A stretch of DNA of 64,000 nt from assembly GCA_002401455.1 (NCBI GenBank), contig NVTE01000003.1:193187-257186 (forward strand), in the 5' to 3' direction. Position 1 is the stretch's first letter, and each line of letters starts with the position of its first letter. Made by a program: the position numbers and the translations under genes. This DNA comes from Alphaproteobacteria bacterium. Lineage in GTDB: Bacteria > Pseudomonadota > Alphaproteobacteria > Sphingomonadales > Emcibacteraceae. Positions 26,464 through 37,808 of the stretch are shown piece after piece. Below the pieces are notes generated by a model, which was not told where the DNA came from, did no database searches, and saw only the letters and a list, made by a program, of their open reading frames with translations.

Positions 26464-27297
26464 TTAATAGTCTTCGTCGTCGAAGTCTTCGTCGAACAGG
26501 TCGTCGTCCGCGTTAATGTCGAGCACACCATTGTTGATGTCATAGGCCCGGATCTGGCGGTAGGCGCTGCGGATGGTGGCGTAGAAATCGGTCGAGGATT
26601 TTCCCAGGTCATCCAGAGTTTCCAGATTCTCTTCCCGGTAAATCAGGCCGCGCAGGGCCAACCGGCCATAACGGACCTCGGTCCAGCCCTCATGACTGAG
26701 CCACAGGCTGACCGGATCAAAAAAGAAATCAACCACAAAGCCGGAAAAGTCCCGGGCAGTTGACGGGCCGAGGAACGGCATCATGATATAAGGCCCTTCG
26801 CTAAATCCCCAGACGGCGAAGGTTTCGCCAAAGTCTTCACTATGATGCTCAATGCCCCAATAGGTCGCGGTGTCCAGGATTCCCAGCAGACCAAAGGTGC
26901 TGTTGATCACGAACCGGGTCAGGGTGGTGCCAGCTCGGGTGCTTTCTCCCTGAAGCACATCATTGACGAAGGTCACCGGTTCGCGCCAGTTATTGACAAA
27001 ATTGGAGATGCCTTTGCGAATATCCGGTGGACCGAACTGGCGATAAAAGCGCGCCGCAGGCTCCAGTAAAATGTCATCAAAACCCTGATTGAAGGAAAAA
27101 ATCGCCCGGTTCATAGGTTCCAGGGGATCATTGGCTTCCAGATAGGCGGCCAGGGCCTGGGGATCGGAAGCTGGCGGCCGTTTGGCGCATCCCGCGGTGA
27201 ATAGCAGGGTGACGGACAACAGGACCACAACAGCCTTCCGCAGGGAAAAGCGTCTGTTTCTGGAATAATATCCAACTAACTCAAGGGCGAATGACAT
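26464..27297 (-). CDS. mlaA: MlaA/VacJ-family outer membrane lipoprotein
   Basis: A 277-residue lipoprotein: signal segment VVVLLSVTLLFTAGC with the lipobox cysteine at about residue 37, then the MlaA fold with DPLEPMNRAIFSFNQ, FVNNWREPVTFVNDVLQG, GLLGILDTA and GFSEGPYIMMPFLGPSTARD. MlaA removes surface-exposed phospholipids from the outer leaflet and hands them to the MlaC/MlaFEDB system. None of those other mla genes is adjacent. The C terminus ends in a strikingly acidic tail (NADDDLFDEDFDDEDY). I choose ATG 27297 with AGAAGG upstream; the frame extends 20 codons further without support. Confidence 0.93.
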   Translation of the reverse strand: MSFALELVGYYSRNRRFSLRKAVVVLLSVTLLFTAGCAKRPPASDPQALAAYLEANDPLEPMNRAIFSFNQGFDDILLEPAARFYRQFGPPDIRKGISNFVNNWREPVTFVNDVLQGESTRAGTTLTRFVINSTFGLLGILDTATYWGIEHHSEDFGETFAVWGFSEGPYIMMPFLGPSTARDFSGFVVDFFFDPVSLWLSHEGWTEVRYGRLALRGLIYREENLETLDDLGKSSTDFYATIRSAYRQIRAYDINNGVLDINADDDLFDEDFDDEDY

Positions 27298-27409
27298 AAA
27301 AAAACCTTCTGCATATGCATATGGTGAAGTTGTAATAGACCTATTAAAGATTTGCAATACACGTTAAGGGTAAATAAGGACATATTCTTAAAATTCAATT
27401 CTTTACATT

Positions 27410-27429
27410 ATATAAATATATCTTTATAT
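27410..27429 (+). promoter_or_regulatory. candidate ArsR-type operator
   Basis: ATATAAA (27410-27416) and TTTATAT (27423-27429) are perfect 7-bp arms separated by TATATC. AT-rich imperfect dyads of this size are typical ArsR-family operators. It lies 31 bases before the regulator's likely start, where it could give autoregulation of the whole methionine operon. Confidence 0.5.
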
Positions 27430-27460
27430 GTATCTTCATAGTGAAGGTGGAGTGAATATA

Positions 27461-28414
27461 GTGGATGTTTTTGTGGAAATTGGATTTGACAGAATGCTGA
27501 ATGCCCTGAAGGCCGTGGGGGAAGAAACCCGCCTGCGCATTCTGGCTTTATTTCGGACAGGTGAGTTGACGGTAACCGAGCTTGTAACCATCCTGCGCCA
27601 GAGCCAGCCCCGGGTTTCCCGGCATTTACGGCTCCTGTGTGAGGCCGGGCTTCTGGAGCGTTACCGGGAAGGCACGTGGATTTTTTACCGTCTGGCCGAA
27701 AGTGGTCCTGAGGGCGAACTGGCCCGGGCAATTATGAAATACATCCCTTTTTCCGAGCAGGTGCTGCAGCATGACGGTGAACGCCTGGCCGAGATCAAGG
27801 AAGACCGTAAAGGCAAGGCCAGCCGCTATTTCAGTGAGAATGCCGCGGACTGGGACCGGATTCGGTCGCTTTATGTCTCGGAAGAAGAGGTGGAGAAAAT
27901 CCTGCTGGAGGTTACTACTGATATGACGATCAAGGATTTCCTTGACGTGGGCACGGGCACCGGCCGTATTCTAGAGGTTTTTGCCGACCGCATCGGCCGG
28001 GGCACCGGCATTGATCTCAGCCGGGAAATGCTCTCCGTGGCTCGGGTAAATCTGGAAAAATCAAAACTTCATAACTGCCAGGTCCGCCAGGGCGATATGT
28101 ATGACCTGGCCCTGGCCACGGGCTCCATGGACTTGATCCTGATCCATCAGGTGCTGCATTTTGCCGATGACCCCAGTGCCGCCCTGAAGGAAACCAGCCG
28201 TCTGTTGCGGCAGAATGGCCGGGTGATCGTGGTTGATTTTGCCCCCCATAATTTGGAATATCTCCGGGATGACCAGGCCCATCGCCGACTGGGATTCAGT
28301 GACGCGGAAGTCACGGATTGGCTTAGCCAGGTGGGGTTGAAGAGTGACCCGGTCATTCACCTGAAAGGCAAAGAACTGGACCTGTCCATCTGGGTCGCCA
28401 ATAAAATTGACTAA
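27461..28414 (+). CDS. ArsR-family regulator fused to a SAM-dependent methyltransferase
   Basis: A 317-residue fusion. Residues about 9-90 are an ArsR winged helix: MLNALKAVGEETRLRILALF, the recognition part SQPRVSRHLRLLCEAGLLE, and the wing GTWIFYRL, without the metal-binding cysteines of ArsR/SmtB. Residues about 130-300 are a class I methyltransferase with SAM motif FLDVGTGTGRILEVF and IHQVLHFADDP. I start at GTG 27461 with GGTGGA 8-10 bases upstream; an ATG at 27428 lies inside the dyad. In many alphaproteobacteria this fusion precedes metF/metH and probably senses SAM or SAH. Whether the methyltransferase part is catalytic or only a sensor is unknown. Confidence 0.88.
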   Translation: MDVFVEIGFDRMLNALKAVGEETRLRILALFRTGELTVTELVTILRQSQPRVSRHLRLLCEAGLLERYREGTWIFYRLAESGPEGELARAIMKYIPFSEQVLQHDGERLAEIKEDRKGKASRYFSENAADWDRIRSLYVSEEEVEKILLEVTTDMTIKDFLDVGTGTGRILEVFADRIGRGTGIDLSREMLSVARVNLEKSKLHNCQVRQGDMYDLALATGSMDLILIHQVLHFADDPSAALKETSRLLRQNGRVIVVDFAPHNLEYLRDDQAHRRLGFSDAEVTDWLSQVGLKSDPVIHLKGKELDLSIWVANKID

Positions 28415-28441
28415 TCTGACATAAAAAATTGAGAATATATT

Positions 28442-29359
28442 GTGACTGACATACTGAACGAAGACCTGTTGCGCCCAAGCCTCTTTGCCGCACAGGCCAA
28501 AGACATCGACGTTTCTTTTGAATTCTTTCCGCCAAAATCTGAAAAGATGGAAGCAGCCCTGTGGACCAGCATCCGCAAACTTGAACCGCTGCAGCCTGAA
28601 ATGGTCTCAGTGACCTACGGTGCCGGAGGCAGCACCCGGGAGCGGACCCATGCCACCATATCCCGGATACTGAAAGAAACCAGCCTGGTTCCAGCGGCCC
28701 ATCTGACCTGTGTGGCGGCGACCCGGGGCGAGATTGATGATATTGCCCGGGAATATTGGGATATGGGCGTGCGTCATATTGTCGCCCTGCGCGGAGATAT
28801 GCCCGAAGCGGGCGCGACCTATGCGCCCCATGGTCAGGGCTATGTCAATGCCGCTGACCTGGTGGATGGCCTTAAGAAAATTGGTGATTTCAATATTTCT
28901 GTGGCCGCCTATCCGGAAAGCCATCCGGATTCTGGGTCATGGCAGGCCGACATCGACAACCTGAAACGCAAAATTGATGCTGGGGCTAATCAGGCGATCA
29001 CCCAGTATTTCTTTGATGTGGATATGTATTTCCGCTTTATGGACCGGGTACTGGCCGCCGGGATCACGGTGCCGATCATTCCGGGGATCATGCCAGTGAC
29101 CAATTTTGCCCAGGCCCGAAATTTCTCAGCCATGTGCGGGACCTCAATGCCTAAGTGGCTGGAAGACCTGTTCGACGGCCTGGATGACCGGCCGGAAATC
29201 CGCCGTCATGTGGCAGCCACGGTCGCGGCCGAACAATGTATGCGGCTCTATCGGGGTGGGGTGAAGAAGTTTCATTTCTATACCCTGAACCGGTCCGAAC
29301 TGACCACGACCATCTGTCATTTTCTGGGCATCAGACCGCCCGCAGGCGTAAAGGAATAA
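28442..29359 (+). CDS. metF: methylenetetrahydrofolate reductase
   Basis: A 305-residue FAD enzyme that makes 5-methyl-tetrahydrofolate for methionine synthesis. The start is GTG 28442, 27 bases after the regulator. The barrel shows [11 protein letters not shown] (catalytic Glu), [31 protein letters not shown] and [12 protein letters not shown], then [11 protein letters not shown] near the end, all typical of MetF. It is cotranscribed with the two metH genes, 4 bases upstream of the first. It supplies their methyl donor. Confidence 0.97.
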   Translation: MTDILNEDLLRPSLFAAQAKDIDVSFEFFPPKSEKMEAALWTSIRKLEPLQPEMVSVTYGAGGSTRERTHATISRILKETSLVPAAHLTCVAATRGEIDDIAREYWDMGVRHIVALRGDMPEAGATYAPHGQGYVNAADLVDGLKKIGDFNISVAAYPESHPDSGSWQADIDNLKRKIDAGANQAITQYFFDVDMYFRFMDRVLAAGITVPIIPGIMPVTNFAQARNFSAMCGTSMPKWLEDLFDGLDDRPEIRRHVAATVAAEQCMRLYRGGVKKFHFYTLNRSELTTTICHFLGIRPPAGVKE

Positions 29360-29363
29360 CCCC

Positions 29364-30416
29364 ATGAATGAAACATTGAAGCAGGCCCTGGAAAAACGGA
29401 TTTTGGTTCTGGACGGGGCCATGGGCACCATGATCCAGCGTCACCGCCTGAGCGAAGAGGACTACCGGGGCAGCCGCTTTGCCGACTGGGGCCAGGATGT
29501 GAAGGGCAATAATGACCTGCTGACCCTGACCCAGCCCGAGATTATCAAGGATATTCACCGGCAGTATTTTGCCGCCGGCGCCGACCTGGTGGAAACCAAC
29601 ACCTTCAATTCGACCAAGGTATCCCAGTCCGACTATGGCATGGAAGAGCTGGCGTACGAGCTGAACAAGCAGGGGGCCGCCATTGCCCGTGAGGTCGCCG
29701 ATGAGTTCAGCGCCGCCGAGCCCGACAAGCCGCGCTTTGTCGTCGGTACCCTGGGGCCCACAAGCCGGACCGCGTCCTTATCACCCGATGTCAATAACCC
29801 GGCCTTCCGTAATGTCACCTTTGATGAGCTGGTCGAGAATTATGTTGAGGCGACCCGGGGCCTGATCGACGGCGGGGCTGACCTGATCATGATCGAAACC
29901 ATCTTTGATACCCTGAATGCCAAGGCGGCGATTTTCGCCATAAATAAAACTTTCTCGGACATGGGAATGAAGCTGCCGGTGATGATTTCCGGCACCATTA
30001 CCGATGCCTCCGGCCGCACCCTGTCCGGACAAACGGCAGAAGCCTTCTGGTATTCTGTCCGCCACGCCAACCCGATCAGCATTGGCTTTAACTGTGCGCT
30101 AGGGGCCAAGGATCTGCGCCAGCATATTGTCTCGGTGTCGAAAATTGCCGATTGCAGCATCTCGGCCCATCCCAATGCCGGCCTGCCCAATGAAATGGGT
30201 GATTATGATGAAAGCCCGGAAGAAATGGCGGGTCAATTGGGCGAATGGAGCACCAGTGGCCTGCTCAATATTGTCGGCGGCTGTTGTGGCACAGAACCAG
30301 CCCATATCGCCGCCATTGCCGAGGCCGTCGCCGGGGTCCGTCCCCGTCAGATCCCCGACCTTGACCGTCATATGCGCCTGTCCGGCCTTGAGCCCTTTGA
30401 AGTGATCCAGGAATGA
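29364..30416 (+). CDS. metH: methionine synthase, homocysteine-binding subunit (split MetH, part 1)
   Basis: A 350-residue homocysteine S-methyltransferase barrel, equal to the first domain of classical MetH. It begins [16 protein letters not shown], with [12 protein letters not shown] in the middle and zinc ligands Cys244 (GFNCALG), Cys307 and Cys308 (GGCCGT). In E. coli this domain is part of one 1227-residue chain; here it ends at residue 350 and the rest is the next gene, which overlaps by 4 bases (ATGA). The two products must work together. Split metH is common in alphaproteobacteria. Confidence 0.95.
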   Translation: MNETLKQALEKRILVLDGAMGTMIQRHRLSEEDYRGSRFADWGQDVKGNNDLLTLTQPEIIKDIHRQYFAAGADLVETNTFNSTKVSQSDYGMEELAYELNKQGAAIAREVADEFSAAEPDKPRFVVGTLGPTSRTASLSPDVNNPAFRNVTFDELVENYVEATRGLIDGGADLIMIETIFDTLNAKAAIFAINKTFSDMGMKLPVMISGTITDASGRTLSGQTAEAFWYSVRHANPISIGFNCALGAKDLRQHIVSVSKIADCSISAHPNAGLPNEMGDYDESPEEMAGQLGEWSTSGLLNIVGGCCGTEPAHIAAIAEAVAGVRPRQIPDLDRHMRLSGLEPFEVIQE

Positions 30417-33061
30417 AGACTGAAACAATGAAAAAAAGTGCAATTTTTATTAACGTTGGCGAAAGAACCAATGTTACCGGCTCGGCCAAATTCAAGAAGC
30501 TGATCCTGAACGACGATTTTGCGGCCGCCCTCGATGTGGCCCGCCAGCAGGTGGAAGCCGGGGCCCAGATCATCGATGTTAATATGGATGAAGCCATGCT
30601 CGACAGCGAGCAGGCCATGGTCACCTTCATGAACCTGATCGCCTCCGAGCCTGATATTTCCCGGGTGCCGGTGATGATCGACAGCTCCAAATGGTCGGTG
30701 ATCGAAGCCGGGCTGAAATGTGTCCAGGGCAAGGCCGTGGTCAATAGTATTTCCATGAAAGAAGGCAAGGCGGCTTTTATCCATCATGCGTCCCTGATCA
30801 AGAATTATGGTGCTGCGGCCGTAGTCATGGCCTTTGATGAAAAGGGCCAGGCGGATACGCTGGAGCGCAAAGTGGAAATCTGCACGGAATCTTATAATGT
30901 GCTGGTCAATGAAGTCGGTTTCCCGCCGGAAGACATTATCTTTGACCCCAATATTTTTGCCGTCGCCACCGGCATTGAAGAGCATAATAATTACGCCGTC
31001 GACTTCATCGAGGCGACCCGCATCATCAAGAAGACGCTGCCCTTCTGTCATGTGTCCGGTGGGGTCAGCAATGTGTCTTTTTCTTTCCGGGGCAATAATC
31101 CGGTGCGCGAAGCCATGCATAGTGTCTTTCTCTATCATGCCATTCAGGCCGGGATGGATATGGGCATTGTCAATGCCGGCCTGATCACGGTCTATTCGGA
31201 GATTGATCCGGACCTGCGGACAAGGGTTGAGGACGTGATCCTTAACCGGCGTGACGACGCCACCGACCGGCTGATTGATATCGCCGCCCGTTTCAAGGGC
31301 GAAAAGGGCATACAGCTGACCGAAGACCTAAGCTGGCGCGAGGGCCCGGTCGAAGAAAGACTGTCCCATTCTCTGGTCAAAGGCATCACCGCCTTTATCG
31401 AGGAAGATACTGAAGAGGCACGCCAGAAATCATCCCAGGCGCTGGACGTGATCGAAGGTCCGCTGATGGACGGCATGAATGTGGTCGGTGACCTGTTTGG
31501 CTCCGGCCAGATGTTCCTGCCGCAAGTGGTAAAATCAGCCCGGGTGATGAAACAGTCAGTGGCCTATCTGCTGCCGTTCATTGAGGCCGAGAAGGCAAAA
31601 TCCGGCGGCATCATCACCAAGGGTAAAATCCTGATGGCGACGGTCAAGGGCGATGTTCATGACATTGGCAAGAATATCGTCGGCGTGGTACTGCAATGCA
31701 ATAACTATGAGATTGTCGACCTGGGCGTCATGGTATCCTCAGATAAAATTCTCCAGACCGCCATTGATGAAAAAGTCGATATCATTGGCCTGTCCGGCCT
31801 GATCACGCCGTCATTGGAAGAAATGGCCCAGGTGGCCGGGGATATGCAACGTCAGGGGTTTAAGATCCCGGTGATGATTGGCGGCGCAACGACCTCTAAA
31901 ATCCATACGGCGGTTAAGATCGCGCCCCATTATGACCATCCGGTGATCCATGTTCTGGACGCCTCGCGGGCGGTTGGGGTCGCCAGCAATCTGCTCAGTG
32001 AGACCCTGAAAGAGGACTTTGTCGCCAAAATTGCCGACGACTACCAGGAGATGCGCGAGCGTCATGAGCGCGGCAAAAAGAAAAAAGACCGGATCACCAT
32101 TGGTGATTGCCGGGACAACCACTTCCCTGTGGACTGGGCCGGTTATACGCCGCCAAAACCGTCGTTCCTCGGCGTGAAGTCCTTTGATGATTATGACCTG
32201 GGCAAGCTGGTGGACCGTATCGACTGGACCCCGTTCTTCCGCACCTGGGAGCTGGCGGGCAACTACCCGAAAATCCTGACCGATGACGTGGTTGGGGAAA
32301 CGGCGACCAGCCTGTTCCGGGACGCAGAGGCCATGCTGAAAACCATCCAGGACGAAAAATGGCTGACCGCCCGAGGCGTGATCGGCTTCTGGCCGGCCAA
32401 TGCGGTTGGTGACGATGTGGCGCTCTATACCGATGACAGCCGGACAGAGCGGCTCGACACCGTGCCGTTCCTGCGTCAGCAAATCCGCAAGCGGTCCGGC
32501 AGCTATAACATGTGCCTGGCCGATTTTGTCGCGCCGGAGGATAGCGGTAAAGCGGATTACCTCGGCGGCTTCGCGGTCACCGCTGGCATCGGCATCGACG
32601 ACAAGCTGAAAGAGTTTCAGGCCAAGTTCGATGACTATAACGACATCCTGCTGAAATCCCTGGCTGACCGGCTGGCAGAGGCCTTTGCCGAGCATATGCA
32701 TGAACAGGTGCGGAAAGAGCATTGGGGCTATGCGCCCGGGGAGAGCCTGAGTAATCATGACCTGATCCGGGAAAGATATGACGGCATCCGTCCGGCCCCG
32801 GGCTATCCGGCCTGTCCGGACCATACCACCAAGCCTGGTCTGTTCAAGCTGCTCGATGCGCCGGATAATACCGGGATCACCCTGACCGATAGCATGGCCA
32901 TGCTGCCGACCGCCGCCGTGTCTGGTTATTATTTCAGTCATCCAAAAGCGCAATATTTCGGCATTGGCAAAATCGATGAAGATCAGGTCGAGGACTATGC
33001 CAAAAGACGCGGCATGGATATCACCAAGGTGAAACGTTGGCTGGCGAGCAATATTATTTAA
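30413..33061 (+). CDS. metH: methionine synthase, folate/cobalamin/activation subunit (split MetH, part 2)
   Basis: An 882-residue chain with the remaining MetH domains. Residues 8-270 are the pterin-binding barrel ([37 protein letters not shown]). About 310-560 are the cobalamin cap and Rossmann domains, with the ligand His416 in [11 protein letters not shown]. From about 590 on comes the SAM-dependent reactivation domain, ending with [15 protein letters not shown]. It transfers methyl from methyl-folate to cob(I)alamin and on to homocysteine held by part 1. Start ATG 30413 overlaps the previous stop; a second in-frame ATG lies five codons later. Confidence 0.96.
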   Translation: MKTETMKKSAIFINVGERTNVTGSAKFKKLILNDDFAAALDVARQQVEAGAQIIDVNMDEAMLDSEQAMVTFMNLIASEPDISRVPVMIDSSKWSVIEAGLKCVQGKAVVNSISMKEGKAAFIHHASLIKNYGAAAVVMAFDEKGQADTLERKVEICTESYNVLVNEVGFPPEDIIFDPNIFAVATGIEEHNNYAVDFIEATRIIKKTLPFCHVSGGVSNVSFSFRGNNPVREAMHSVFLYHAIQAGMDMGIVNAGLITVYSEIDPDLRTRVEDVILNRRDDATDRLIDIAARFKGEKGIQLTEDLSWREGPVEERLSHSLVKGITAFIEEDTEEARQKSSQALDVIEGPLMDGMNVVGDLFGSGQMFLPQVVKSARVMKQSVAYLLPFIEAEKAKSGGIITKGKILMATVKGDVHDIGKNIVGVVLQCNNYEIVDLGVMVSSDKILQTAIDEKVDIIGLSGLITPSLEEMAQVAGDMQRQGFKIPVMIGGATTSKIHTAVKIAPHYDHPVIHVLDASRAVGVASNLLSETLKEDFVAKIADDYQEMRERHERGKKKKDRITIGDCRDNHFPVDWAGYTPPKPSFLGVKSFDDYDLGKLVDRIDWTPFFRTWELAGNYPKILTDDVVGETATSLFRDAEAMLKTIQDEKWLTARGVIGFWPANAVGDDVALYTDDSRTERLDTVPFLRQQIRKRSGSYNMCLADFVAPEDSGKADYLGGFAVTAGIGIDDKLKEFQAKFDDYNDILLKSLADRLAEAFAEHMHEQVRKEHWGYAPGESLSNHDLIRERYDGIRPAPGYPACPDHTTKPGLFKLLDAPDNTGITLTDSMAMLPTAAVSGYYFSHPKAQYFGIGKIDEDQVEDYAKRRGMDITKVKRWLASNII

Positions 33062-33072
33062 TTTTTCATGTA

Positions 33073-33120
33073 AACAAAGAGTCGAGGAGAAGTTTGATAA
33101 GGCTTTCTCGACTCTTTGTT
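33073..33120 (+). terminator. hairpin terminator of the methionine operon
   Basis: Perfect 14-bp arms AACAAAGAGTCGAG (33073-33086) and CTCGACTCTTTGTT (33107-33120) lie 11 bases past the metH stop. There is no long T tract after it, so it may act as a 3-prime end stabiliser or a weak terminator. Confidence 0.7.
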
Positions 33121-33167
33121 GCAATCAAATGCTTGACATTCATCGGCGCTTTTGATTCTTTAGGGGC

Positions 33168-33779
33168 ATGACATTCAGAAATCCCCTCATGGCGTTGATC
33201 ACGCTGGTCCTGCTCTCAGGTTGTGCCACCACGCCGCCGCGCAATATTAATGACAGCTGTGCGATCTTTAAGGAGAAGAGCGGCTGGTATAAATCCATGC
33301 GCGCGGTCCGGAAACGTTACGGCACCCCGATCCATGTCCAGCTGGCGATCATCAAGCAGGAATCCAGCTTCAAGCATAATGCCAAGACCAAGCGCAAGCA
33401 CATCTTCTGGGTGATTCCCTGGGGCCGGATTACGACCGCTTACGGCTATGCTCAGGTCAAGGACGGCACCTGGGACTGGTACAAGAAAAAGACCGGCAAC
33501 CGGGGCGCGGACCGGGATAATTTCGACGATGCGGTGGACTTCATCGGCTGGTACACGACGGTCAGCCAGAAAAGCCTGGGCATTTCAAAATGGGACGCGG
33601 AGAACCAATATCTGGCCTATCATGAAGGCCACGGCGGCTATAAACGCAAGAGCTACCTGAAAAAACCCTGGCTGGTACAGGTGGCGAAAAAGGTCAAGCG
33701 CAACAGCCTGATCTATGCCGCTCAGCTGAAAAAATGCGAAAGCGGTCTCGACCGGGGTTTCTGGCTCTGGCCGTTCTAA
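33168..33779 (+). CDS. lytic transglycosylase-like lipoprotein
   Basis: A 203-residue lipoprotein: lipobox LLSGC with the cysteine near residue 19. A lysozyme-like SLT domain follows: HVQLAIIKQESSF, with the probable catalytic Glu in QESSF, then YGYAQVKDGTWDWYKKKTG and YLAYHEGHGGYKRKSYL. The order Glu, then GYAQ, then YHEGHGGY is that of soluble lytic transglycosylases, which cut murein glycan strands. It would be anchored in the outer membrane facing the periplasm. A good -35 box TTGACA (33133-33138) lies just upstream. It seems to stand alone. Confidence 0.82.
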   Translation: MTFRNPLMALITLVLLSGCATTPPRNINDSCAIFKEKSGWYKSMRAVRKRYGTPIHVQLAIIKQESSFKHNAKTKRKHIFWVIPWGRITTAYGYAQVKDGTWDWYKKKTGNRGADRDNFDDAVDFIGWYTTVSQKSLGISKWDAENQYLAYHEGHGGYKRKSYLKKPWLVQVAKKVKRNSLIYAAQLKKCESGLDRGFWLWPF

Positions 33780-33878
33780 AACATCCTGCCTTCAAGCGGG
33801 AACAGCGTTAGCCGTCGTCTCATGTACGGGGTGGTCATGTCGCCTAGCCTGCCTCGTCCCCCTTAAACGCAGAATGTT

Positions 33879-34205
33879 TTAGCTTTCAAGTTTTTCGAAA
33901 GAATATTCCCGCTCGACCCGGGCAATACGGGTGGTGTAGCTTTTATACCATTTTTCCCGGCCACTCTTCTGGGCCGTGAGATGGTCGGCGACCTTTTTCC
34001 AGCTTTTGATGCTGTCCAGGTCCTTCCAGTAGGACACCGATATGCCCTGCTTGCCCTCGCTGACTGTTTCAAAACCAAGATAGCCCGGTTGTCTGGCCGC
34101 AAGGTCGACCATTTGTTGGGCGGTCTGGGCATAGCCCTGGTCATAATCGCTCTGCACACTGGTGAAGATCACGGCGTAATAGGGCGTGAAGTCTTTTGAG
34201 GTCAT
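33879..34205 (-). CDS. antibiotic biosynthesis monooxygenase (ABM) domain protein
   Basis: A 108-residue dimeric alpha-beta barrel protein: YAVIFTSVQSD opening strand, MVDLAARQPGYLGFETVSEG (helix and strand typical of ABM proteins), then GISVSYWKDLDSIKSWKKV. Small ABM proteins include quinol monooxygenases and heme-degrading enzymes, but many have no known reaction. It lies 12 bases downstream of the oxoprolinase gene, in the same direction, so probably cotranscribed. No cofactor-binding residues can be named. Confidence 0.82.
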   Translation of the reverse strand: MTSKDFTPYYAVIFTSVQSDYDQGYAQTAQQMVDLAARQPGYLGFETVSEGKQGISVSYWKDLDSIKSWKKVADHLTAQKSGREKWYKSYTTRIARVEREYSFEKLES

Positions 34206-34217
34206 ACTGTCTGTCCG

Positions 34218-37200
34218 TTAGGTGTTTGGTTTACCATAGCCGCCGCCGCCCGGGGTTTCAATGATGAAAATATCACCCACCTCCATGGCGGTCTCCGCAG
34301 CATAGGGCAGTGTCTCCAACGTGCCATCCGCCCGCATGACCTGATTGAGGCCACAGGTGCCAGCCTCGCCGCCGTCAAGTCCTGGCGGCGGCAGGGTGCG
34401 GTGATTGGCGATGATCGCGGCGGTCATGGGCTGGGTGAAGCGCAGATGACGGACAACCCCGTCCCCACCGGCATATTTGCCTTGGCCACCGCTGCCGCTG
34501 CGGACCTCAAATTTCTCAAGGATCACCGGATAGCGCCATTCGAGCACCTCCGGGTCGGTCAGGCGGCTATTGGTCATATGGGACTGGATAGCGCTGGCCC
34601 CGTCATTATTTGCGGTCGCGCCCATGCCGCCGGCCAGGGTTTCGTAATATTGCAGCTCCGCATTGCCAAAGGTGACGTTATTCATGGTGCCCTGGGACGC
34701 CGCCATGACGCCAAGGGCCAGGAACAGGGCATTGACCACCGCCTGGGAAGTCTCCACATTGCCAGCGACCACCGCTGCCGGGGGCCGGGGGTTCAGCAGG
34801 CAGCCTTCGGGTACGATCAGGGTCAGGGGGGCCATACAGCCCTCATTGAGCGGGATATCATCGGCGACCAGACAGCGGAAGACATAGAGCACGGCCGCCC
34901 GGCAGATGGCCAGCGGCGCATTGAAATTGCTGTCCACTTGGGCAGAGGTGCCGGTGAAGTCTAGGGTCGCGCTGCGGCTTGCCGGGTCAATAGTAATCCT
35001 GACCCGGATCAGGGCGCCATTATCCAGCGGATAGTCAATCTGGCCATCTTCCAGCACCTCTATGGCCCGGCGCACGGCTTCTTCTGCATTGTTCTGGACA
35101 TGGGTCATATAGGCCTTAACCACGGGCAGGCTGAAGTCGGCGACCATCTGGTCAAGCTCGTGCATGCCCTTGGCGTTGGCGGCGATCTGGGCTTTTAGGT
35201 CGGCGATATTCTGGGCCGGATTGCGGGCCGGCCATGGCCCCTGGGCAAGGGCGGTCAGCAGGACGGCTTCTTGAAATTTTCCGGCCCTGACCAGGGGGAA
35301 ATTATCAAACAGGATGCCCTCGTCACTGATCACATGGGACAGGGGCGGCATGGAACCGGGCGTAATTCCGCCAATATCCGCATGATGGCCCCGGGTCGCC
35401 AGATAGAATAGCGGCTCAGCACTGTCGCCGTCGCCCTCTGCCTCAAAATAAGGTGCGATGACGGTCATGTCAGGCAGATGGGTGCCGCCGTTATAGGGAT
35501 CATTGAGCAGGAAACTGTCGCCCTGTGCCATGGTGCCCCGGTTGGCGGCCATGATCGCCTTAACGCTGGCGCCCATGGAGCCCAGATGGACCGGCATATG
35601 GGGCGCATTGGCCACCAGATTGCCGGCACCATCAAACAGGGCGCAGGAGAAATCCAGCCGCTCCTTCATATTGACCGAATGGGCGACCTTCTCGAGCACC
35701 GCCCCCATCTGCTCAGCGATGGACATGAACAGATTGTTGAAAATCTCCAGCATGATCGGATCGGCATCGGTGCCCATGGGCGACGTGCGCTGCAGGTCCT
35801 CCACCCGGTCGAGGATCAGGTTCTGCAGCGGGTCGAGATGGGCGGTCCAGCCCGGCTCGACGATGTTGGTGCCATGGTCTTCCAGAATGATCGCCGGACC
35901 AATGATCTTTTGGTCTAGCCTCATATGGTCCCGGTGGCTGACCGGGCAGGGGTGAGCGGCGCCGTTGGTGAAGATCTTCCGGTCGGCTATGGAGGGCGCC
36001 GGGATATTTTCAGGGGCCAAAGTAGTCTTGATCTCCTGACCGCCGCCGGAGGCTTCCACCGACAGGGATTCGACGATCAGCGGCTTGTCCGGGCTGATGA
36101 AGCTGAAATGCTGGTGATGCTGACGCTCAAAGTCGCGGATAATATCGGGCAGGGGGCCAAGCGGTACTTGAAGCGTACTGTCACTGCCCTGGTATTTGAG
36201 GTGCAGTTTTTTGACCAGGGTTATGTCATGGACTTCCTGATCGACCAGGGCCTGGGTTGCCGCTTTCGACAGCTGGGCCATGCTGGATTCAATATCGGTC
36301 AGGGTCTCTGCGGTCAGGGGTAGTTCGACGGCCTGTTCCTTCAGGACCCGCAGGTCAGCCAAGCCCATACCGTAGGCCGACAGAACCCCGGCCAGGGGGT
36401 GGAGGAATATTTTCCTGATGCCCAGACGGTCGGCGACCTTGCAGGCATGCTGACCGCCGGCACCGCCGAAGCTGACCAGGGTATAATGACTGACATCATA
36501 GCCGCGCTGGGTTGATATTTTCTTGATGGCGGTGGCCATATTCTCGACCGCGATGGTCAGGAAGCCTTCGGCGATATGCTCCAGCGACGGCGGCGTGCTC
36601 ATCTGGTCGGCGATAGCCTGAAATTTGGTGCGGACGATATTTTGGTCCAGGGGCTGGTCGGCATTCGGGCCAAAAACCTTGGGGAAGAAATCCGGATTCA
36701 GGCGGCCAAGCAGGATATTGCAGTCGGTGACGGTCAGCGGACCGCCGCGGCGGTATCCGGCGGGACCGGGATTGGCCCCGGCACTGTCGGGCCCAACCTG
36801 AAAGCGGCCGCTGTCAAAGCTGAGTAGCGAGCCACCACCGGCGGCGACCGTATGGATATGCATCATCGGCACCTTGATCCGGACCCCGGCGATCACGGTC
36901 TCGGCACTGCGCTCAAATTCGCCGTTATAATGGGTGACATCGGTCGAGGTGCCGCCCATGTCAAAGCCGATCAGCTTGTCAAATCCGGCCTGGGCCGCGA
37001 CCTTGACCGCGCCGACAATGCCGCCTGCCGGGCCGGATAATATGGCGTCCTTGCCGCGAAAATGATCGGCAGAGCTCAGGCCGCCGTTGGACTGCATGAA
37101 ATAAAGGGGGACCCCGGATAACGCCGTCTGAATCCGGGTCATATAGCGGGTGAGAATAGGGCTGAGATAGGCATCGACCACGGTGGTCTCGCCCCGGCTG

Positions 37201-37808
37201 ATCATCTTGATCAGCGGGCTGACCTGATGGCTGAGGGAAATCTGGCTGAATCCAATGTCGGCGGCCAATGCGCCGATTTTCTGCTCCGTATCCGGATAAC
37301 GATAACCATGGATTGAGACAATAGAAATGGCCCGGATGCCGTTGGTGAAATGTGCCTCCAACTGGGGCCTCAGGAGCCCAAGGTCGGCGGGTCTGAGCAC
37401 TTTGCCCCGGGCATCAATTCTCTCGTCAACCTCGACCACCGCATCATACAACAGGTCGGGTAGGATCACGTCGAGGGCAAAGAGGTCGGGCCGGTTCTGA
37501 TACCCTATGCGCAGGGCGTCGCGGAAACCTTTTGTTATGACCAGCAACGTTCGGTCGCCCTTGCGTTCGAGCAGGGCATTGGTCGCGACCGTGGTGCCCA
37601 TCTTGACTGCGGCAATCCGGTCGGCCGGGATCGGCGCCTCGGGGCCAATTTTCAACAGGTCGCGGATACCCTGGAGAGCGGCATCATCATATTGTTCAGG
37701 GTTTTCCGACAGCAGCTTATGGCTGTGCAGGGCCCCGTTCGGGCTTTGGCCGACGATATCGGTAAAGGTCCCGCCACGATCAATCCAGAACTGCCATTTA
37801 GCATCCAT
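34218..37808 (-). CDS. 5-oxoprolinase / hydantoinase (HyuA-HyuB fusion)
   Basis: A 1196-residue ATP-dependent amide hydrolase. The first 680 residues are the HyuA part: [20 protein letters not shown] (nucleotide fold), [17 protein letters not shown] and [14 protein letters not shown]. From about 690 comes the HyuB part: [29 protein letters not shown]-like [24 protein letters not shown] and a terminal Gly-rich [11 protein letters not shown]. Length and fused order match single-chain 5-oxoprolinase, which opens 5-oxoproline to glutamate. I start at ATG 37808, with GGAG 6 bases upstream. Its first 11 codons and upstream region recur several times to the right, up to 46.7 kb. Confidence 0.93.
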   Translation of the reverse strand: MDAKWQFWIDRGGTFTDIVGQSPNGALHSHKLLSENPEQYDDAALQGIRDLLKIGPEAPIPADRIAAVKMGTTVATNALLERKGDRTLLVITKGFRDALRIGYQNRPDLFALDVILPDLLYDAVVEVDERIDARGKVLRPADLGLLRPQLEAHFTNGIRAISIVSIHGYRYPDTEQKIGALAADIGFSQISLSHQVSPLIKMISRGETTVVDAYLSPILTRYMTRIQTALSGVPLYFMQSNGGLSSADHFRGKDAILSGPAGGIVGAVKVAAQAGFDKLIGFDMGGTSTDVTHYNGEFERSAETVIAGVRIKVPMMHIHTVAAGGGSLLSFDSGRFQVGPDSAGANPGPAGYRRGGPLTVTDCNILLGRLNPDFFPKVFGPNADQPLDQNIVRTKFQAIADQMSTPPSLEHIAEGFLTIAVENMATAIKKISTQRGYDVSHYTLVSFGGAGGQHACKVADRLGIRKIFLHPLAGVLSAYGMGLADLRVLKEQAVELPLTAETLTDIESSMAQLSKAATQALVDQEVHDITLVKKLHLKYQGSDSTLQVPLGPLPDIIRDFERQHHQHFSFISPDKPLIVESLSVEASGGGQEIKTTLAPENIPAPSIADRKIFTNGAAHPCPVSHRDHMRLDQKIIGPAIILEDHGTNIVEPGWTAHLDPLQNLILDRVEDLQRTSPMGTDADPIMLEIFNNLFMSIAEQMGAVLEKVAHSVNMKERLDFSCALFDGAGNLVANAPHMPVHLGSMGASVKAIMAANRGTMAQGDSFLLNDPYNGGTHLPDMTVIAPYFEAEGDGDSAEPLFYLATRGHHADIGGITPGSMPPLSHVISDEGILFDNFPLVRAGKFQEAVLLTALAQGPWPARNPAQNIADLKAQIAANAKGMHELDQMVADFSLPVVKAYMTHVQNNAEEAVRRAIEVLEDGQIDYPLDNGALIRVRITIDPASRSATLDFTGTSAQVDSNFNAPLAICRAAVLYVFRCLVADDIPLNEGCMAPLTLIVPEGCLLNPRPPAAVVAGNVETSQAVVNALFLALGVMAASQGTMNNVTFGNAELQYYETLAGGMGATANNDGASAIQSHMTNSRLTDPEVLEWRYPVILEKFEVRSGSGGQGKYAGGDGVVRHLRFTQPMTAAIIANHRTLPPPGLDGGEAGTCGLNQVMRADGTLETLPYAAETAMEVGDIFIIETPGGGGYGKPNT

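Noticed and set aside
31811-33124. 437-codon minus-strand open frame opposite metH
   Set aside because: The opposite strand encodes the conserved cobalamin and activation domains of MetH; the antisense product has only low-complexity His/Gln-rich sequence.
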